This document shows, in pieces, positions 6,432-15,494 of a stretch of DNA of 42,256 bases (the first letter of the stretch is position 1; each line of letters starts with the position of its first letter). Where the stretch lies: positions 1 to 42,256 of the forward strand of contig JAGXRQ010000099.1 of the NCBI GenBank assembly GCA_018335675.1, in the 5' to 3' direction. Position numbers and translations under genes: made by a program. The notes beneath the pieces were generated by a model. That model searched no databases. It saw nothing but the letters and a program-made list of their open reading frames with translations, and had not been told where the DNA came from. The stretch comes from Bacteroidota bacterium (GTDB lineage: Bacteria > Bacteroidota > Bacteroidia > Bacteroidales > UBA7960).

Positions 6432-9281
6432 TTATAGTCTGTTACAGACAATTTTAAAAGGGCAATATTTGCAATTTTCTTCCTCCAGTGTTTGAGAGAA
6501 TGGAATATTTTCATTGAATATCTCTGTCATAAGCAACTTCAGTCCTTTCTCAAATTCGTCAATTATTCCTTTGTCAACTTTATTGCTTTTGTTAATGCTT
6601 AATGTTTGCAGTCCTGATGAATATTTCCTAAGAGAAAAAATTCCTGGAACAAATTCTTGAGAATTATTATTGTCAGTGTTATAGATATAAGAATACAATA
6701 GAAGTTGGAATGACTTATTCAGTTTTGGGTTTTTAAAAACTTCATCAACTTCAGAAAAGCTAAGGTTTGTTTTTTCTACAAAGCCTGTTTTATAATCAAT
6801 TATTCTTATATCGCCGTTAAATTGGTCGATGCGGTCAATAGTTCCTTTTAAATTTATGTTATAGGTTTTGCTGTCTGTTTTTAACTGCAAGCTTTTATGA
6901 TATTTTTCTTCGAGAGCAATTATAGAAATGGGCTTATTTCCTGCTTTTTCAATACTTTTTATTTCTTCATCGAGAAAGTTTTTTGTAAACCTTTCAGCCA
7001 TTCTTCTTATTATAAGGTTTTTACCTGAAGAGATATTTCCTGCAGAATAAAGTCTTCTGAATTTTTCGGTTGTAACTTTTTCAATATTTTTATTCATTGC
7101 CTTAATGTCTAAGGCGCTAATTGTTTTACCTTTAAAATCTATATAAAGTTCTTTTAATACTTCGTGGACTACAATCCCAAGAGTATTAGCTTCAATAGTT
7201 TCCTCTACCTCATCTGCTTCTTGCACTCCAGCCAAATAGCTTAAGTAATATTGCAATGGGCAGTTGATGTATAAACTCAGAGCAGAAGGTGAAAAACCTT
7301 TTGAGTTTACATCAAATAATTTTGAAATTACGTCCTCCGTTTTATCTATTACAATTTCCTTCTTCTCGTAATGCGTTGATATAGGGATAGATATGATTTG
7401 ATGTGTAATTTCAGTATCAGGATTGTAATCTTTTAATTCATGTTCAATTTGCGTAATAAACCTGCTTTTTTCACTTCCTCCTGTGCTTTCTGATTGGGTG
7501 TTGTATATTAGCCAGACATTTTCAGCTCTTTGCAACAATCTATAAAAATGATAAGCATATAATGCATCTGAATCAGCATAAATATGTATTCCAAATTTTA
7601 TTTTTACATCGAAATTAATAAACGACACTTTCTTTGAAGGTGCCGGAAGAATGTCTTCATTTACTGATAAAATAATAAGGTTTTTAAAGTCTAGATTTCT
7701 TGTTTCCAACATCCCAATCACTTGTAGTCCTTGCAGTGGCTCGCCCGTAAAGGTTAATTTACTCTCGTTAACCAATGATTGAAACAGCTTGAACAGGGTT
7801 TTAGGATTTTGGATGAAATCGCTCTGTGTTACAAATATTTCTAAACGCAGTATAATTGATTTAATAGCAAAAATTGCTTGCTCATCAATTACATCAACAT
7901 TGATGGGGTTGCTATCCAGATTATTAATCATGCCAATTTCTATCTTTTCACAAATCTCCAAAAGATTTTTTATTGAAGTTGATATATTGTCCCATTTGTT
8001 AAAAAACGAAGAAGGCAGGCTCTCAATAATATTAGCTCCATTCTTTAATTCACTTACTGTAAATATTGAATGTAATACACGGTTTGATTTTATAATAGAA
8101 TTTGTTATTTCCTGGTTAGAAATTTCTTTAGAGTTGCTAAGTAGAGTTTGCATCCCTATATGGCAGAAAACTCTTATGATGTCTTTATGATAAAATCTGG
8201 GCATATCTTTCTCTAGCCCAAATTTTTCTGAATTAATGTGCATTTTGAAAACAGCTTCAAAGAACCCGTATATGCTAGTTCTTTTGAGTGGATAGCCCAT
8301 TGTTACATTTAATGTTTTGATATGCTCAGGCAAGCTATTTAAAACCGGCATTAGCAAGCTTTCGTTTGCCAGCACAAGAGCTGTTTCATTATCCTTGAAG
8401 TTGTTTTCGTTTTGTTTTAGAATATTTCCGGCAAGTTTTGCTTGATTTACGTTTTTGGGAATTCCGGCAATATGAATTTTCTTTGTGATGCTTTTGTAAT
8501 AATCGCCAATGAAATTAAAATCATTCAAACCCCAATTTTCTTTGTATCTCCTTAGAAATGAACCTGCTTCATGGTTTTTATTGTTAAGGTAGAAATAATC
8601 AGCATCCCATAAAATATCGGCATATCCGGTTTTGACAAGCTTCCTGATTATGGCATCTTCACCTTTTGGCATTGCATTAAATCCGGCAAAAATGACTTTA
8701 CCCCAAGTCATATTCTTACTTAGAAGCTCTATATTATCATGAGCATAACGTATTGATAATCCCTGGTAGGCTAGTTTTTTCTGAATTAGAAATTCTGTTA
8801 GTTTTGAATAATATTTCTCCATGGATTTAAAAAAATCCAGATAATTTTTTTGAAAATCAGTTAGTCCGCTTCCGTCAGGATTCCATGTCTCCAGATTTTT
8901 AAGGTCATTTAGATAAGAAAAAAAATCTTTTGTGTTTACAACAGCAGCATCTATATCATTAAAATCTTTTATAAGTGTAGGCGCCCATTTTATAAAATCT
9001 TCAATGCTTTCTGCTTTTTCTTTATGTATTTCTTTGTAGATTTTATAAAATTCGATAATAGTTGTAATATTGTCGCATTTATTAAGCCCTGTAAGTCTGG
9101 ATAAAAAATCTTCAAAACTGATTATTTCCGGTGCCCAAATCGGTCCTCGAGTGAGGCTTGCCAAGTGATTTCGAAAAAACAGTCCCGAACGCCTATTAGG
9201 AGTTACTATGCAAATCTCATGAGTTTTGTCGGCGTAATTATTTAATATGTATTCAGCAACTTGTGAAAGAAAATATTGCAT
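6432..9281 (-). CDS. AddB-like helicase/PD-(D/E)XK nuclease subunit
   Basis: The protein has 949 residues from the ATG at 9281; a TTG at 9305 overlaps the -7 box and is rejected. The N-terminal two thirds resemble an inactivated UvrD-type helicase (VTPNRRSGLFFRNHL near the start, without an intact Walker A; later QVIGMLETRNLDFKNLIILS). The last 270 residues form a RecB-type nuclease: GTIDRID (Asp816), IIDYKTG (Asp829, Lys831) and QLLLYSY. Four cysteines in the AddB pattern, Cys674 (YINCPLQYYL) and Cys937, Cys940, Cys946 (CKYCPFKIVC), can hold a 4Fe-4S cluster that staples the nuclease domain. AddB works with AddA in double-strand break repair. No addA is in this window, so the partner must be elsewhere. 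Confidence 0.8.
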   Translation of the reverse strand: MQYFLSQVAEYILNNYADKTHEICIVTPNRRSGLFFRNHLASLTRGPIWAPEIISFEDFLSRLTGLNKCDNITTIIEFYKIYKEIHKEKAESIEDFIKWAPTLIKDFNDIDAAVVNTKDFFSYLNDLKNLETWNPDGSGLTDFQKNYLDFFKSMEKYYSKLTEFLIQKKLAYQGLSIRYAHDNIELLSKNMTWGKVIFAGFNAMPKGEDAIIRKLVKTGYADILWDADYFYLNNKNHEAGSFLRRYKENWGLNDFNFIGDYYKSITKKIHIAGIPKNVNQAKLAGNILKQNENNFKDNETALVLANESLLMPVLNSLPEHIKTLNVTMGYPLKRTSIYGFFEAVFKMHINSEKFGLEKDMPRFYHKDIIRVFCHIGMQTLLSNSKEISNQEITNSIIKSNRVLHSIFTVSELKNGANIIESLPSSFFNKWDNISTSIKNLLEICEKIEIGMINNLDSNPINVDVIDEQAIFAIKSIILRLEIFVTQSDFIQNPKTLFKLFQSLVNESKLTFTGEPLQGLQVIGMLETRNLDFKNLIILSVNEDILPAPSKKVSFINFDVKIKFGIHIYADSDALYAYHFYRLLQRAENVWLIYNTQSESTGGSEKSRFITQIEHELKDYNPDTEITHQIISIPISTHYEKKEIVIDKTEDVISKLFDVNSKGFSPSALSLYINCPLQYYLSYLAGVQEADEVEETIEANTLGIVVHEVLKELYIDFKGKTISALDIKAMNKNIEKVTTEKFRRLYSAGNISSGKNLIIRRMAERFTKNFLDEEIKSIEKAGNKPISIIALEEKYHKSLQLKTDSKTYNINLKGTIDRIDQFNGDIRIIDYKTGFVEKTNLSFSEVDEVFKNPKLNKSFQLLLYSYIYNTDNNNSQEFVPGIFSLRKYSSGLQTLSINKSNKVDKGIIDEFEKGLKLLMTEIFNENIPFSQTLEEENCKYCPFKIVCNRL

Positions 9282-9302
9282 ATTTTTAAAATATTGTATT
9301 TC

Positions 9303-9310
9303 CAAAGTTA
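9303..9310 (-). promoter_or_regulatory. -7 box for the AddB-like gene
   Basis: TAACTTTG on the minus strand ends 21 bases before the ATG at 9281. No clear -33 box is present. Confidence 0.45.
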
Positions 9311-9332
9311 ATATTTATCGGTTAATTTGGGT

Positions 9333-9340
9333 TAAGTTTG
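9333..9340 (+). promoter_or_regulatory. -7 box for the Ntn hydrolase gene
   Basis: TAAGTTTG on the plus strand ends 33 bases before the ATG at 9374. With the AddB-like box it makes a compact divergent promoter region. Confidence 0.4.
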
Positions 9341-9373
9341 TAACTGCATTTATTAGTGAAAAAATTTACCATT

Positions 9374-10816
9374 ATGAAGACATTCAGAAAATGTTTTTTG
9401 ATTACATCTTTATTGATGTGCATGTTTTTATTTTCGCCTTATAGAACATACTCTTGTTCGGCATTTACAATTAAAACAGAGAAGGAAGTATTTGCTGCGA
9501 AAAGTTATGATTGGACAACAGGATTAGGAATAATTCTTTCAAATCCGCGTGGGGAACGAATATCATTACCGGTAGGCAGTAATCCTCCAATTTCTTGGGA
9601 AGCAAGGTTTGGCAGTATTACTTTTAATCAATATGGGCAGTTTATGCCAAATGGTGGGATGAATGAAGCCGGACTGGTTATAGAAGTTTTATGGCTTGAT
9701 GATACATATTATCCGGTATTAAATGGGCAAATCCCTATAAACGAACTTCAATGGGTTCAGTATCATCTGGATGTTTGTGAATCAGTAGATGAGGTAATTT
9801 TATCACTGCAAAACTTTGCTATAGTTCCGGTATTTGGGAAACTCCATTATTTTGTTGCCGACAAATCTGGTAAAACTGCTATAATTGAGTTTTTAGATGG
9901 TAAAGCTGTTGTTTCAGATGGCAATAATTTGGTTTGTAATGTTATTACAAATGATTCTTATGCAAATTCTGTTAAATACCTTCAAGGTAATTATAGATCA
10001 GGAAGCCAGTCTTCATCATTAAATAGATTTGTTAATGCAAAAGAGGCTGTCGAAAATCTTGAATCTAATTGGAAAGCAAAAAAGGATAATAAGTCTATAA
10101 TTGATGAAAGCTTTGAAGTTTTGCAGAAAGTGTGGATTAATGGGTGGACAAGATGGAATATAGTTTACGATATAACTAAAGGACAGGTTTTTTACAAAAC
10201 TGACGTTTCTCAGTCGATAAAAATTATTGATATGGGGAACTTTGATTTCTCAACTATTGCTGTGCCGCTGTACGTAAACATGAACAGCTTTTTTTCTTCA
10301 AATATTTATGTAAATTTCACCCCATTTAATTCTGACGTGAATGTTGAATTAATGGTAAATTCAAGTCGCTTAACCGGTGTGCCAATAAAGAAGAGTGATA
10401 TGGAGATGATTGCAAGATATCCTGAAACAGCTGAGGAGGTAAAAAAAATCATGGCTCAAAGGGAAGCAAATCATGGCACTATAATTATAAAGATTGAGAA
10501 ACTCAAGGCAAATAACGGGCTTTTGAATGTCGGTATTTTTAATTCAGAGGACTCTTTCAACAAGCAAAAACCATTTAATGGAGGTAGGGTTAGAGTGTCA
10601 AATAATTCAGCTACAATTGTTCTTTACAATGTTCCTATTAAACAGTATTACGCAATTGGCTTTTTCCATGATGAGAATTTCAACGAAAAAATGGACAGAA
10701 ACAAATTGGGGTTGCCACGCGAACCATACGGTTTTTCAGGCAAGGGAAGAAAGTTTGAAACAGCTAAGTTTTTGTTTGATAAGCAAAACATGGTTGTTAC
10801 TATAAAACCGCGATAA
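9374..10816 (+). CDS. Choloylglycine-hydrolase-family Ntn hydrolase fused to DUF2141
   Basis: The protein has 480 residues from the ATG at 9374; a GTG six codons earlier is possible. A signal peptide (to about Ser27) is followed at once by CSAFTI. Cys28 would become the N-terminal nucleophile after cleavage, as in linear amide C-N hydrolases. The body has the family's landmarks (AAKSYDWTTG, PNGGMNEAGLVIEVLW, NVITNDSY). Residues about 365-480 match DUF2141 (LNVGIFNSEDSF, then AIGFFHDENFNEKMDRNKLG and REPYGFSGKGR), an extracellular beta-sandwich usually found alone. The enzyme is probably periplasmic or secreted and cleaves an amide such as a bile-salt-like conjugate, N-acyl homoserine lactone or N-acyl amino acid; the substrate cannot be told from sequence. 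DUF2141 may direct it to a surface or ligand. It is probably monocistronic. Confidence 0.8.
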   Translation: MKTFRKCFLITSLLMCMFLFSPYRTYSCSAFTIKTEKEVFAAKSYDWTTGLGIILSNPRGERISLPVGSNPPISWEARFGSITFNQYGQFMPNGGMNEAGLVIEVLWLDDTYYPVLNGQIPINELQWVQYHLDVCESVDEVILSLQNFAIVPVFGKLHYFVADKSGKTAIIEFLDGKAVVSDGNNLVCNVITNDSYANSVKYLQGNYRSGSQSSSLNRFVNAKEAVENLESNWKAKKDNKSIIDESFEVLQKVWINGWTRWNIVYDITKGQVFYKTDVSQSIKIIDMGNFDFSTIAVPLYVNMNSFFSSNIYVNFTPFNSDVNVELMVNSSRLTGVPIKKSDMEMIARYPETAEEVKKIMAQREANHGTIIIKIEKLKANNGLLNVGIFNSEDSFNKQKPFNGGRVRVSNNSATIVLYNVPIKQYYAIGFFHDENFNEKMDRNKLGLPREPYGFSGKGRKFETAKFLFDKQNMVVTIKPR

Positions 10817-10854
10817 ACTTTAGTTTTATTAATAATTGCAATTAATAAAATGTC

Positions 10855-10862
10855 TAATTTTG
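10855..10862 (+). promoter_or_regulatory. -7 box for panB
   Basis: TAATTTTG matches TAnnTTTG and ends 24 bases before the panB ATG. A TTG at 10836-10838 is only 16 bases upstream, shorter than usual. Confidence 0.4.
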
Positions 10863-10886
10863 TTATGGATATTTAAATAAAGAACA

Positions 10887-11699
10887 ATGAAAGCTCCACG
10901 TATAACTAAAGTTACTACGCATGTTTTACAAGAGATGAAACTTCGTGGTGAAAAGATAGCTATGCTTACAGCATACGATTATAGTATGGCAAGAATAATT
11001 GATAGCGCTGATATTGATGTAATTCTTGTTGGTGATTCTGCCTCAAATGTAATGGCTGGTTATAAAACTACTTTGCCAATCACACTTAATGAGATGATTT
11101 ATCATGCCGGCTCAGTTATGAGAGCTGTAGAACGTGCTTTAGTAGTTGTTGATATGCCTTTTGGTACTTATCAAGGAAACAGCAGGGAAGCTCTGAATTC
11201 TGCAATTAGAATTATGAAAGAATCTAATGCAAATGCAGTGAAGCTTGAAGGTGGTCGTGAGGTTCTGGAAAGTGTAGACAGAATTCTTTCTGCCGGTATA
11301 CCTGTTATGGGTCACCTTGGACTTACACCTCAATCTATAAATAAATTTGGAACATATGTTGTCAGAGCAACCCAAGATGATGAAGCGGAAAGGTTGTTTG
11401 AAGATGCTCAAAAACTTGCTAATGCCGGCTGCTTTGCTTTAGTGCTCGAAAAAATTCCGGCAATGCTAGCAGAAAAAGTTACTAATACTATAAAAATTCC
11501 AACTATAGGCATAGGTGCCGGTGCCGGCTGCGATGGCCAGGTGCTTGTAATACATGATATGCTTGGAATTAATCAGGAATTTCATCCTCGATTTTTGAGA
11601 AGATACCATAACCTTTATGAGGAAATGAAAGGAGCTGTTGAAGCTTATATTAAGGATGTAAAAAGCAGAGATTTTCCTAATGAGAGGGAGCAGTATTGA
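10887..11699 (+). CDS. panB: 3-methyl-2-oxobutanoate hydroxymethyltransferase (ketopantoate hydroxymethyltransferase)
   Basis: PanB transfers a hydroxymethyl group from 5,10-methylene-THF to 2-oxoisovalerate to make ketopantoate, the first committed step of pantothenate and coenzyme A synthesis, in the cytoplasm. The 270-residue protein has the normal family length and motifs: [13 protein letters not shown] (27-39), [13 protein letters not shown] with the magnesium ligand Asp50, [10 protein letters not shown] with Asp89, AVKLEGG with Lys119, GHLGLTPQS, and LEKIPA with the catalytic Glu188, then [21 protein letters not shown]. It stands alone; panC and panD are not adjacent. A tandem repeat tract starts two bases after its stop codon. 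Confidence 0.95.
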   Translation: MKAPRITKVTTHVLQEMKLRGEKIAMLTAYDYSMARIIDSADIDVILVGDSASNVMAGYKTTLPITLNEMIYHAGSVMRAVERALVVVDMPFGTYQGNSREALNSAIRIMKESNANAVKLEGGREVLESVDRILSAGIPVMGHLGLTPQSINKFGTYVVRATQDDEAERLFEDAQKLANAGCFALVLEKIPAMLAEKVTNTIKIPTIGIGAGAGCDGQVLVIHDMLGINQEFHPRFLRRYHNLYEEMKGAVEAYIKDVKSRDFPNEREQY

Positions 11700-11700
11700 T

Positions 11701-11880
11701 AGGGTATGGTTAATGGTTATAAGGTATATGGTATAAGGGTATAAGGAAAAAGGAATAAACTCGGGTGCTCCCCCTTTAGGGGGCTGGGGGGTTGGTGGAA
11801 ATAGGGTATGGTTAATGGTATAATGGTATAAGGGTATAATGGTATAATGGTATAATGGTATAAGGATATAGGGTGGATAT
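11701..11880. repeat. Composite tandem tract downstream of panB (GGTATAA family plus a CCCCCTTTAGGGGG unit)
   Basis: The tract begins two bases after the panB stop codon. Units of 7-8 bp (GGTATAAG, TGGTATAA, GGTTATAA) fill 11701-11758 and about 11803-11875. Between them lies a palindromic unit, GCTCCCCCTTTAGGGGGC followed by TGGGGGGTTGG (11767-11797). Positions 11730-11758 are an exact 29-base match, in reverse orientation, to 35733-35761. No gene or promoter is evident, and the pseudouridine synthase starts at 11896. Confidence 0.8.
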
Positions 11881-11895
11881 AATCAATCAAATTTT

Positions 11896-12591
11896 ATGAT
11901 AAATGATTTCAAAGACAGAATTTTATACGAAGACAATCATATAATAATTGTCAATAAACTTCCCTCTGAAATTGTACAGGGTGATAAAACCGGAGATAAG
12001 CCTCTGTCTGAACTTCTTAAAGACTACGTTAAAGTTAAGTATAATAAGCCCGGAAATGTTTTTATGGGTGTAATACACAGAATTGACAGACCTGTGAGTG
12101 GTGCTGTTGTTTTTGCTAAGACATCCAAAGCTCTTGAAAGATTTAATAAAATGCTTCAGGACAGAACTTTGAAAAAGAAGTATTGGGCAGTGGTTAAAAA
12201 TCCCCCCCCCGAAGAGTCAGGCAACCTTATCCATTATCTTAAAAAAAATCAGTCTCAAAATAAATCATACGTATATAATAAAGAAATTGAGGGTGCAAAG
12301 AAAGCTGAGCTTAGATACATGGTGTTAGATAAAAGTGATGGTTATTATCTTTTAGAAGTGGAATTGATTACAGGCAGACATCATCAAATTAGAGCACAAT
12401 TATCAGCAGTTGGATGTTGTATTAAAGGTGATTTAAAATATGGTTTTGCAAGATCAAATCCTGATGGTAGCATTAACCTGCATGCCAGAGAGGTTAATTT
12501 TCTTCATCCTATAAAAAATACTGAAATTAAAATTATTGCTCCCGTGCCTGATGATAAGCTTTGGAAGTATTTTGAAAAGCTTCAAAGTTGA
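11896..12591 (+). CDS. RluA-family pseudouridine synthase
   Basis: The 231-residue protein isomerises uridine to pseudouridine in rRNA or tRNA. The catalytic motif HRIDRPVSG carries the nucleophile Asp64. The other family marks are LYEDNHIIIVNKL near the start, KKYWAVV, and ELITGRHHQIRAQLSAVG with KGDLKYG. No S4 RNA-binding domain is present at the N-terminus, so this is the short single-domain form, and its exact target site cannot be named. Codons 103-105 are encoded by nine consecutive C (12202-12210), a possible slippage site. The tract upstream has no obvious promoter box. Confidence 0.9.
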   Translation: MINDFKDRILYEDNHIIIVNKLPSEIVQGDKTGDKPLSELLKDYVKVKYNKPGNVFMGVIHRIDRPVSGAVVFAKTSKALERFNKMLQDRTLKKKYWAVVKNPPPEESGNLIHYLKKNQSQNKSYVYNKEIEGAKKAELRYMVLDKSDGYYLLEVELITGRHHQIRAQLSAVGCCIKGDLKYGFARSNPDGSINLHAREVNFLHPIKNTEIKIIAPVPDDKLWKYFEKLQS

Positions 12592-12629
12592 ACAATCAGA
12601 TGATAAACTAAATCAAATTATTATAATAA

Positions 12630-15494
12630 ATGCAAATACAAAGGTTTACAATTGCAATTTTAATTTTGCTATTTTCTCATCAAGTATTTTCCCAGTTTTA
12701 TATTAAGGGGCAAGATCCAGGGGGCTTAAAATGGAAGCAAATTAAAAATAAGAATTTCAAAATAGTGTTCCCGGAAGAGTATGAGGAAAATGCTCTTTAT
12801 ATTGCCGATATTCTGAATTATGCTTATGATATTGCTTCAGAAAGTTTGGAACACAAACCTAGAAGAATTACTGTTATTGTTCATAATCAAACTGTAATTT
12901 CTAATGGTTTTGTAGCGTGGGCTCCCAGGAGAATGGAGCTTTTTACTACACCACCGCAAAATAATGACGCCCACGATTGGATGGAGTCTCTCGCAGTACA
13001 CGAGTTTAGGCATGTTGTACAAGTTGATAAACTTAATCAGGGCTTAACAAAAATTCTTTCATGGCTGCTTGGAGAACAGGCTGTTGGTGCTGTTCTCGGT
13101 ATGTATATTCCATATTGGTTTCTTGAAGGAGATGCTGTAGTAGCTGAAACTGCTCTTACAAACAGTGGTAGAGGGAGATTGCCTGTGTTTGAACAAGGAC
13201 TTAGGGCTCAGGTATTATCAAAGAGAATTTATTCCTTCGACAAAGCTATGTATGGCTCATTTAAAGACTATGTCCCCAATCATTACGAATTGGGATATAA
13301 TCTGGTTGCATACGCCAGAATAGAATATGGTGCAAATGTATGGTCGCCTGTGCTTAACCAGGTTGCTAAGCACCCATATAGTGTAGTGCCTTTTACATGG
13401 GGTATTAAAAAGGCAACAGGAAGTAATTCTAATATGCTTTACTCAAATACAATGAATTACTTGGCAGAAGAATGGAATAAACAACTTGAAAATACCAATA
13501 TTTCAAAAGTAATTCACACTGCTCCTAAAAATAAACTTTATACAGATTATAAAAATATTTTCTATCTAGACGAGACATCTGTAATTGCTTATAAGTCTGG
13601 ATTGGAAGATATTGGCAGCGTTGTAATTATTGATAAACTTGGAAACGAGAAGAAGCTTTTTATTGCGGGGAGAGTGTTCCCAAATTCTTTTAATTATAAT
13701 GCCGGCAAACTTGTTTGGAATGAGTTCAGGAGAGACCCTAGGTGGAACCATAGATCTTATTCTGAAATTTTTATTTTTGATTTTAAAAAGGGTAAAAAAG
13801 AAAAACTTACTCACGGGACAAAACTATTTTCACCAGCTTTATCATACGATGGCAAATTAATAGCTGCTATAGAAGTTGATGAAAAAAGCAAAGTATCTAT
13901 AGTTATTATAGATGCAAATACAGGTGAGGAAATTAAGCGCATTAACAATAGCAACAACGATTTTTTAATGAGTCCCGCATGGAATAATATCGGAAACAAG
14001 ATATTAGTAGTTGCTCTTGATAACCGTGGTAAAAGAATAGATGTTGTTGATGTTGGACTTGGCAATTTTAGTACAGTTCTAAATCCCTCTCATACTGAAA
14101 TATCTAAGCCGATATTCTGGGAAGATCTGATTGTTTTTAATGGTGCTTTTTCAGGAGTCGACAATATTTATTTATTAGACCCAAAAAGCAAAATAGTTTC
14201 TCAATTGGTATCAACTGCATATGGAGGAATAGATTTTTCTGTTTCACCGTCAGGGATGAAGTTTGTCTTTTCAGATTATACTGCAGATGGTTATAAACCT
14301 GCATTTGGCAACATTGCAGATATGAAAATATTACCTCTTGAGGGTGTCGAAAACCTATCAGTTAATTTCGCAGATAAACTCGCAAAGCAGGAGAAGGGCG
14401 TTGTTAGCTCTGAAACTATTATCCGCAAAGAACATGATGTTAGGAAATATAGTAAGTTGTTGAATTTATTTAAGCCTCACAGTTGGGCACCGGTTGTTGT
14501 TGATGCTGCAAGACAGAAGATAAAGCCCGGTGCATCTATTTTGTTTCAGAATGACTTAAGTACATCTTTTGTTTTTGCAGGATATGAATATGATTTGAAT
14601 GAAAAATCGGGTAAGTATTTTGTTGACTATAGTTATCATGGCCTTTATCCTGTAATCTCAGCTTATTACGATTATGGAAGAAGGGAGCAGCCAATTATGG
14701 ATGTAAATTTTGCATACACTGAACAGTCAAAAGTTTTTAGATCGTATGTGCCGTTTTCTTTTAGTAAAGGGCATTATTTTTATGGGATAACACCAATTGC
14801 TGCTTACAGAAATATTAGTTTTTCTCCTGACAGGGATACTATTTTAAACTCTACAGAAACAAGATATGTTCTGCTCGAAAATCAAAGCATTCATTCACTT
14901 GAGTATCGTTTGCACAGTTATCTATACAGGGCGTCAGTTAAAAGGGATATGAATCCAAGATTAGGGCAAGTTTTAGATATCTCTTTCAGGCATAGCCCAT
15001 TCCTAGGCTATAATCTTGGAGAAACAATAGGGATTAGAAGTTCTACTTATCTGCCTGGAATTATGAAGCATCATAGCTTATTGGTTACAATGGGTTATCA
15101 AACAATGACGGCAGGAAACAGCTATTATAATTATCAGAGTTTTTTAAATTATCCACGAGGCATTACAATGCAGAAGCATAAAGAACTTCAAACATTATAT
15201 TTAGACTATTCATATCCTATTGCATATCCAGATTGGGGTATAAATTCTATGTTTTATTTACAAAGAATAAGTGCTAATATGTTTTTTGATTATGCTATTG
15301 GGATTAAAGAAGTTCCGAATGAATCTGAAATATTGATAGAGAATCAGGAAGAATTTATGACATGCGGTATTGATTTGATGTTGGATGTAAACTTCTTTCG
15401 CACTGTAAACCTCAGTAAGTTTGGCCCACGCATAGGATATAATCTAAAAACCGAGAAGCCTTTTCTGGATGTGGTTTTTAAAATCAACTTTTAG
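12630..15494 (+). CDS. Secreted zinc-metallopeptidase-like/beta-propeller/outer-membrane-barrel protein
   Basis: The protein has 954 residues with a signal peptide (cleavage near HQVFS-QF). Residues about 30-270 look like a gluzincin peptidase domain of the peptidase-MA type: SLAVHEFRHVVQVDKL with His124, Glu125 and His128 (HEFRH fits HExxH) and a downstream WFLEGDAVVAET. Residues about 290-580 contain TolB/PD40-like propeller repeats (LSYDGKLIAAIEVDEKS, AWNNIGNKILVVALD, VSPSGMKFVFSDY). The last 300 residues alternate like beta strands and end in Phe, as expected for an outer-membrane barrel. The combination suggests a surface-anchored proteolytic or protein-remodelling factor. The substrate is unknown, and catalysis by HEFRH is inferred. 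The gene ends tail-to-tail with the WecA-like gene, overlapping by 4 bp. Confidence 0.7.
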   Translation: MQIQRFTIAILILLFSHQVFSQFYIKGQDPGGLKWKQIKNKNFKIVFPEEYEENALYIADILNYAYDIASESLEHKPRRITVIVHNQTVISNGFVAWAPRRMELFTTPPQNNDAHDWMESLAVHEFRHVVQVDKLNQGLTKILSWLLGEQAVGAVLGMYIPYWFLEGDAVVAETALTNSGRGRLPVFEQGLRAQVLSKRIYSFDKAMYGSFKDYVPNHYELGYNLVAYARIEYGANVWSPVLNQVAKHPYSVVPFTWGIKKATGSNSNMLYSNTMNYLAEEWNKQLENTNISKVIHTAPKNKLYTDYKNIFYLDETSVIAYKSGLEDIGSVVIIDKLGNEKKLFIAGRVFPNSFNYNAGKLVWNEFRRDPRWNHRSYSEIFIFDFKKGKKEKLTHGTKLFSPALSYDGKLIAAIEVDEKSKVSIVIIDANTGEEIKRINNSNNDFLMSPAWNNIGNKILVVALDNRGKRIDVVDVGLGNFSTVLNPSHTEISKPIFWEDLIVFNGAFSGVDNIYLLDPKSKIVSQLVSTAYGGIDFSVSPSGMKFVFSDYTADGYKPAFGNIADMKILPLEGVENLSVNFADKLAKQEKGVVSSETIIRKEHDVRKYSKLLNLFKPHSWAPVVVDAARQKIKPGASILFQNDLSTSFVFAGYEYDLNEKSGKYFVDYSYHGLYPVISAYYDYGRREQPIMDVNFAYTEQSKVFRSYVPFSFSKGHYFYGITPIAAYRNISFSPDRDTILNSTETRYVLLENQSIHSLEYRLHSYLYRASVKRDMNPRLGQVLDISFRHSPFLGYNLGETIGIRSSTYLPGIMKHHSLLVTMGYQTMTAGNSYYNYQSFLNYPRGITMQKHKELQTLYLDYSYPIAYPDWGINSMFYLQRISANMFFDYAIGIKEVPNESEILIENQEEFMTCGIDLMLDVNFFRTVNLSKFGPRIGYNLKTEKPFLDVVFKINF

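Noticed and set aside
7789-8190. 133-residue plus-strand frame inside the AddB-like gene
   Set aside because: It is antisense to a well-supported nuclease gene and has no recognisable domain.
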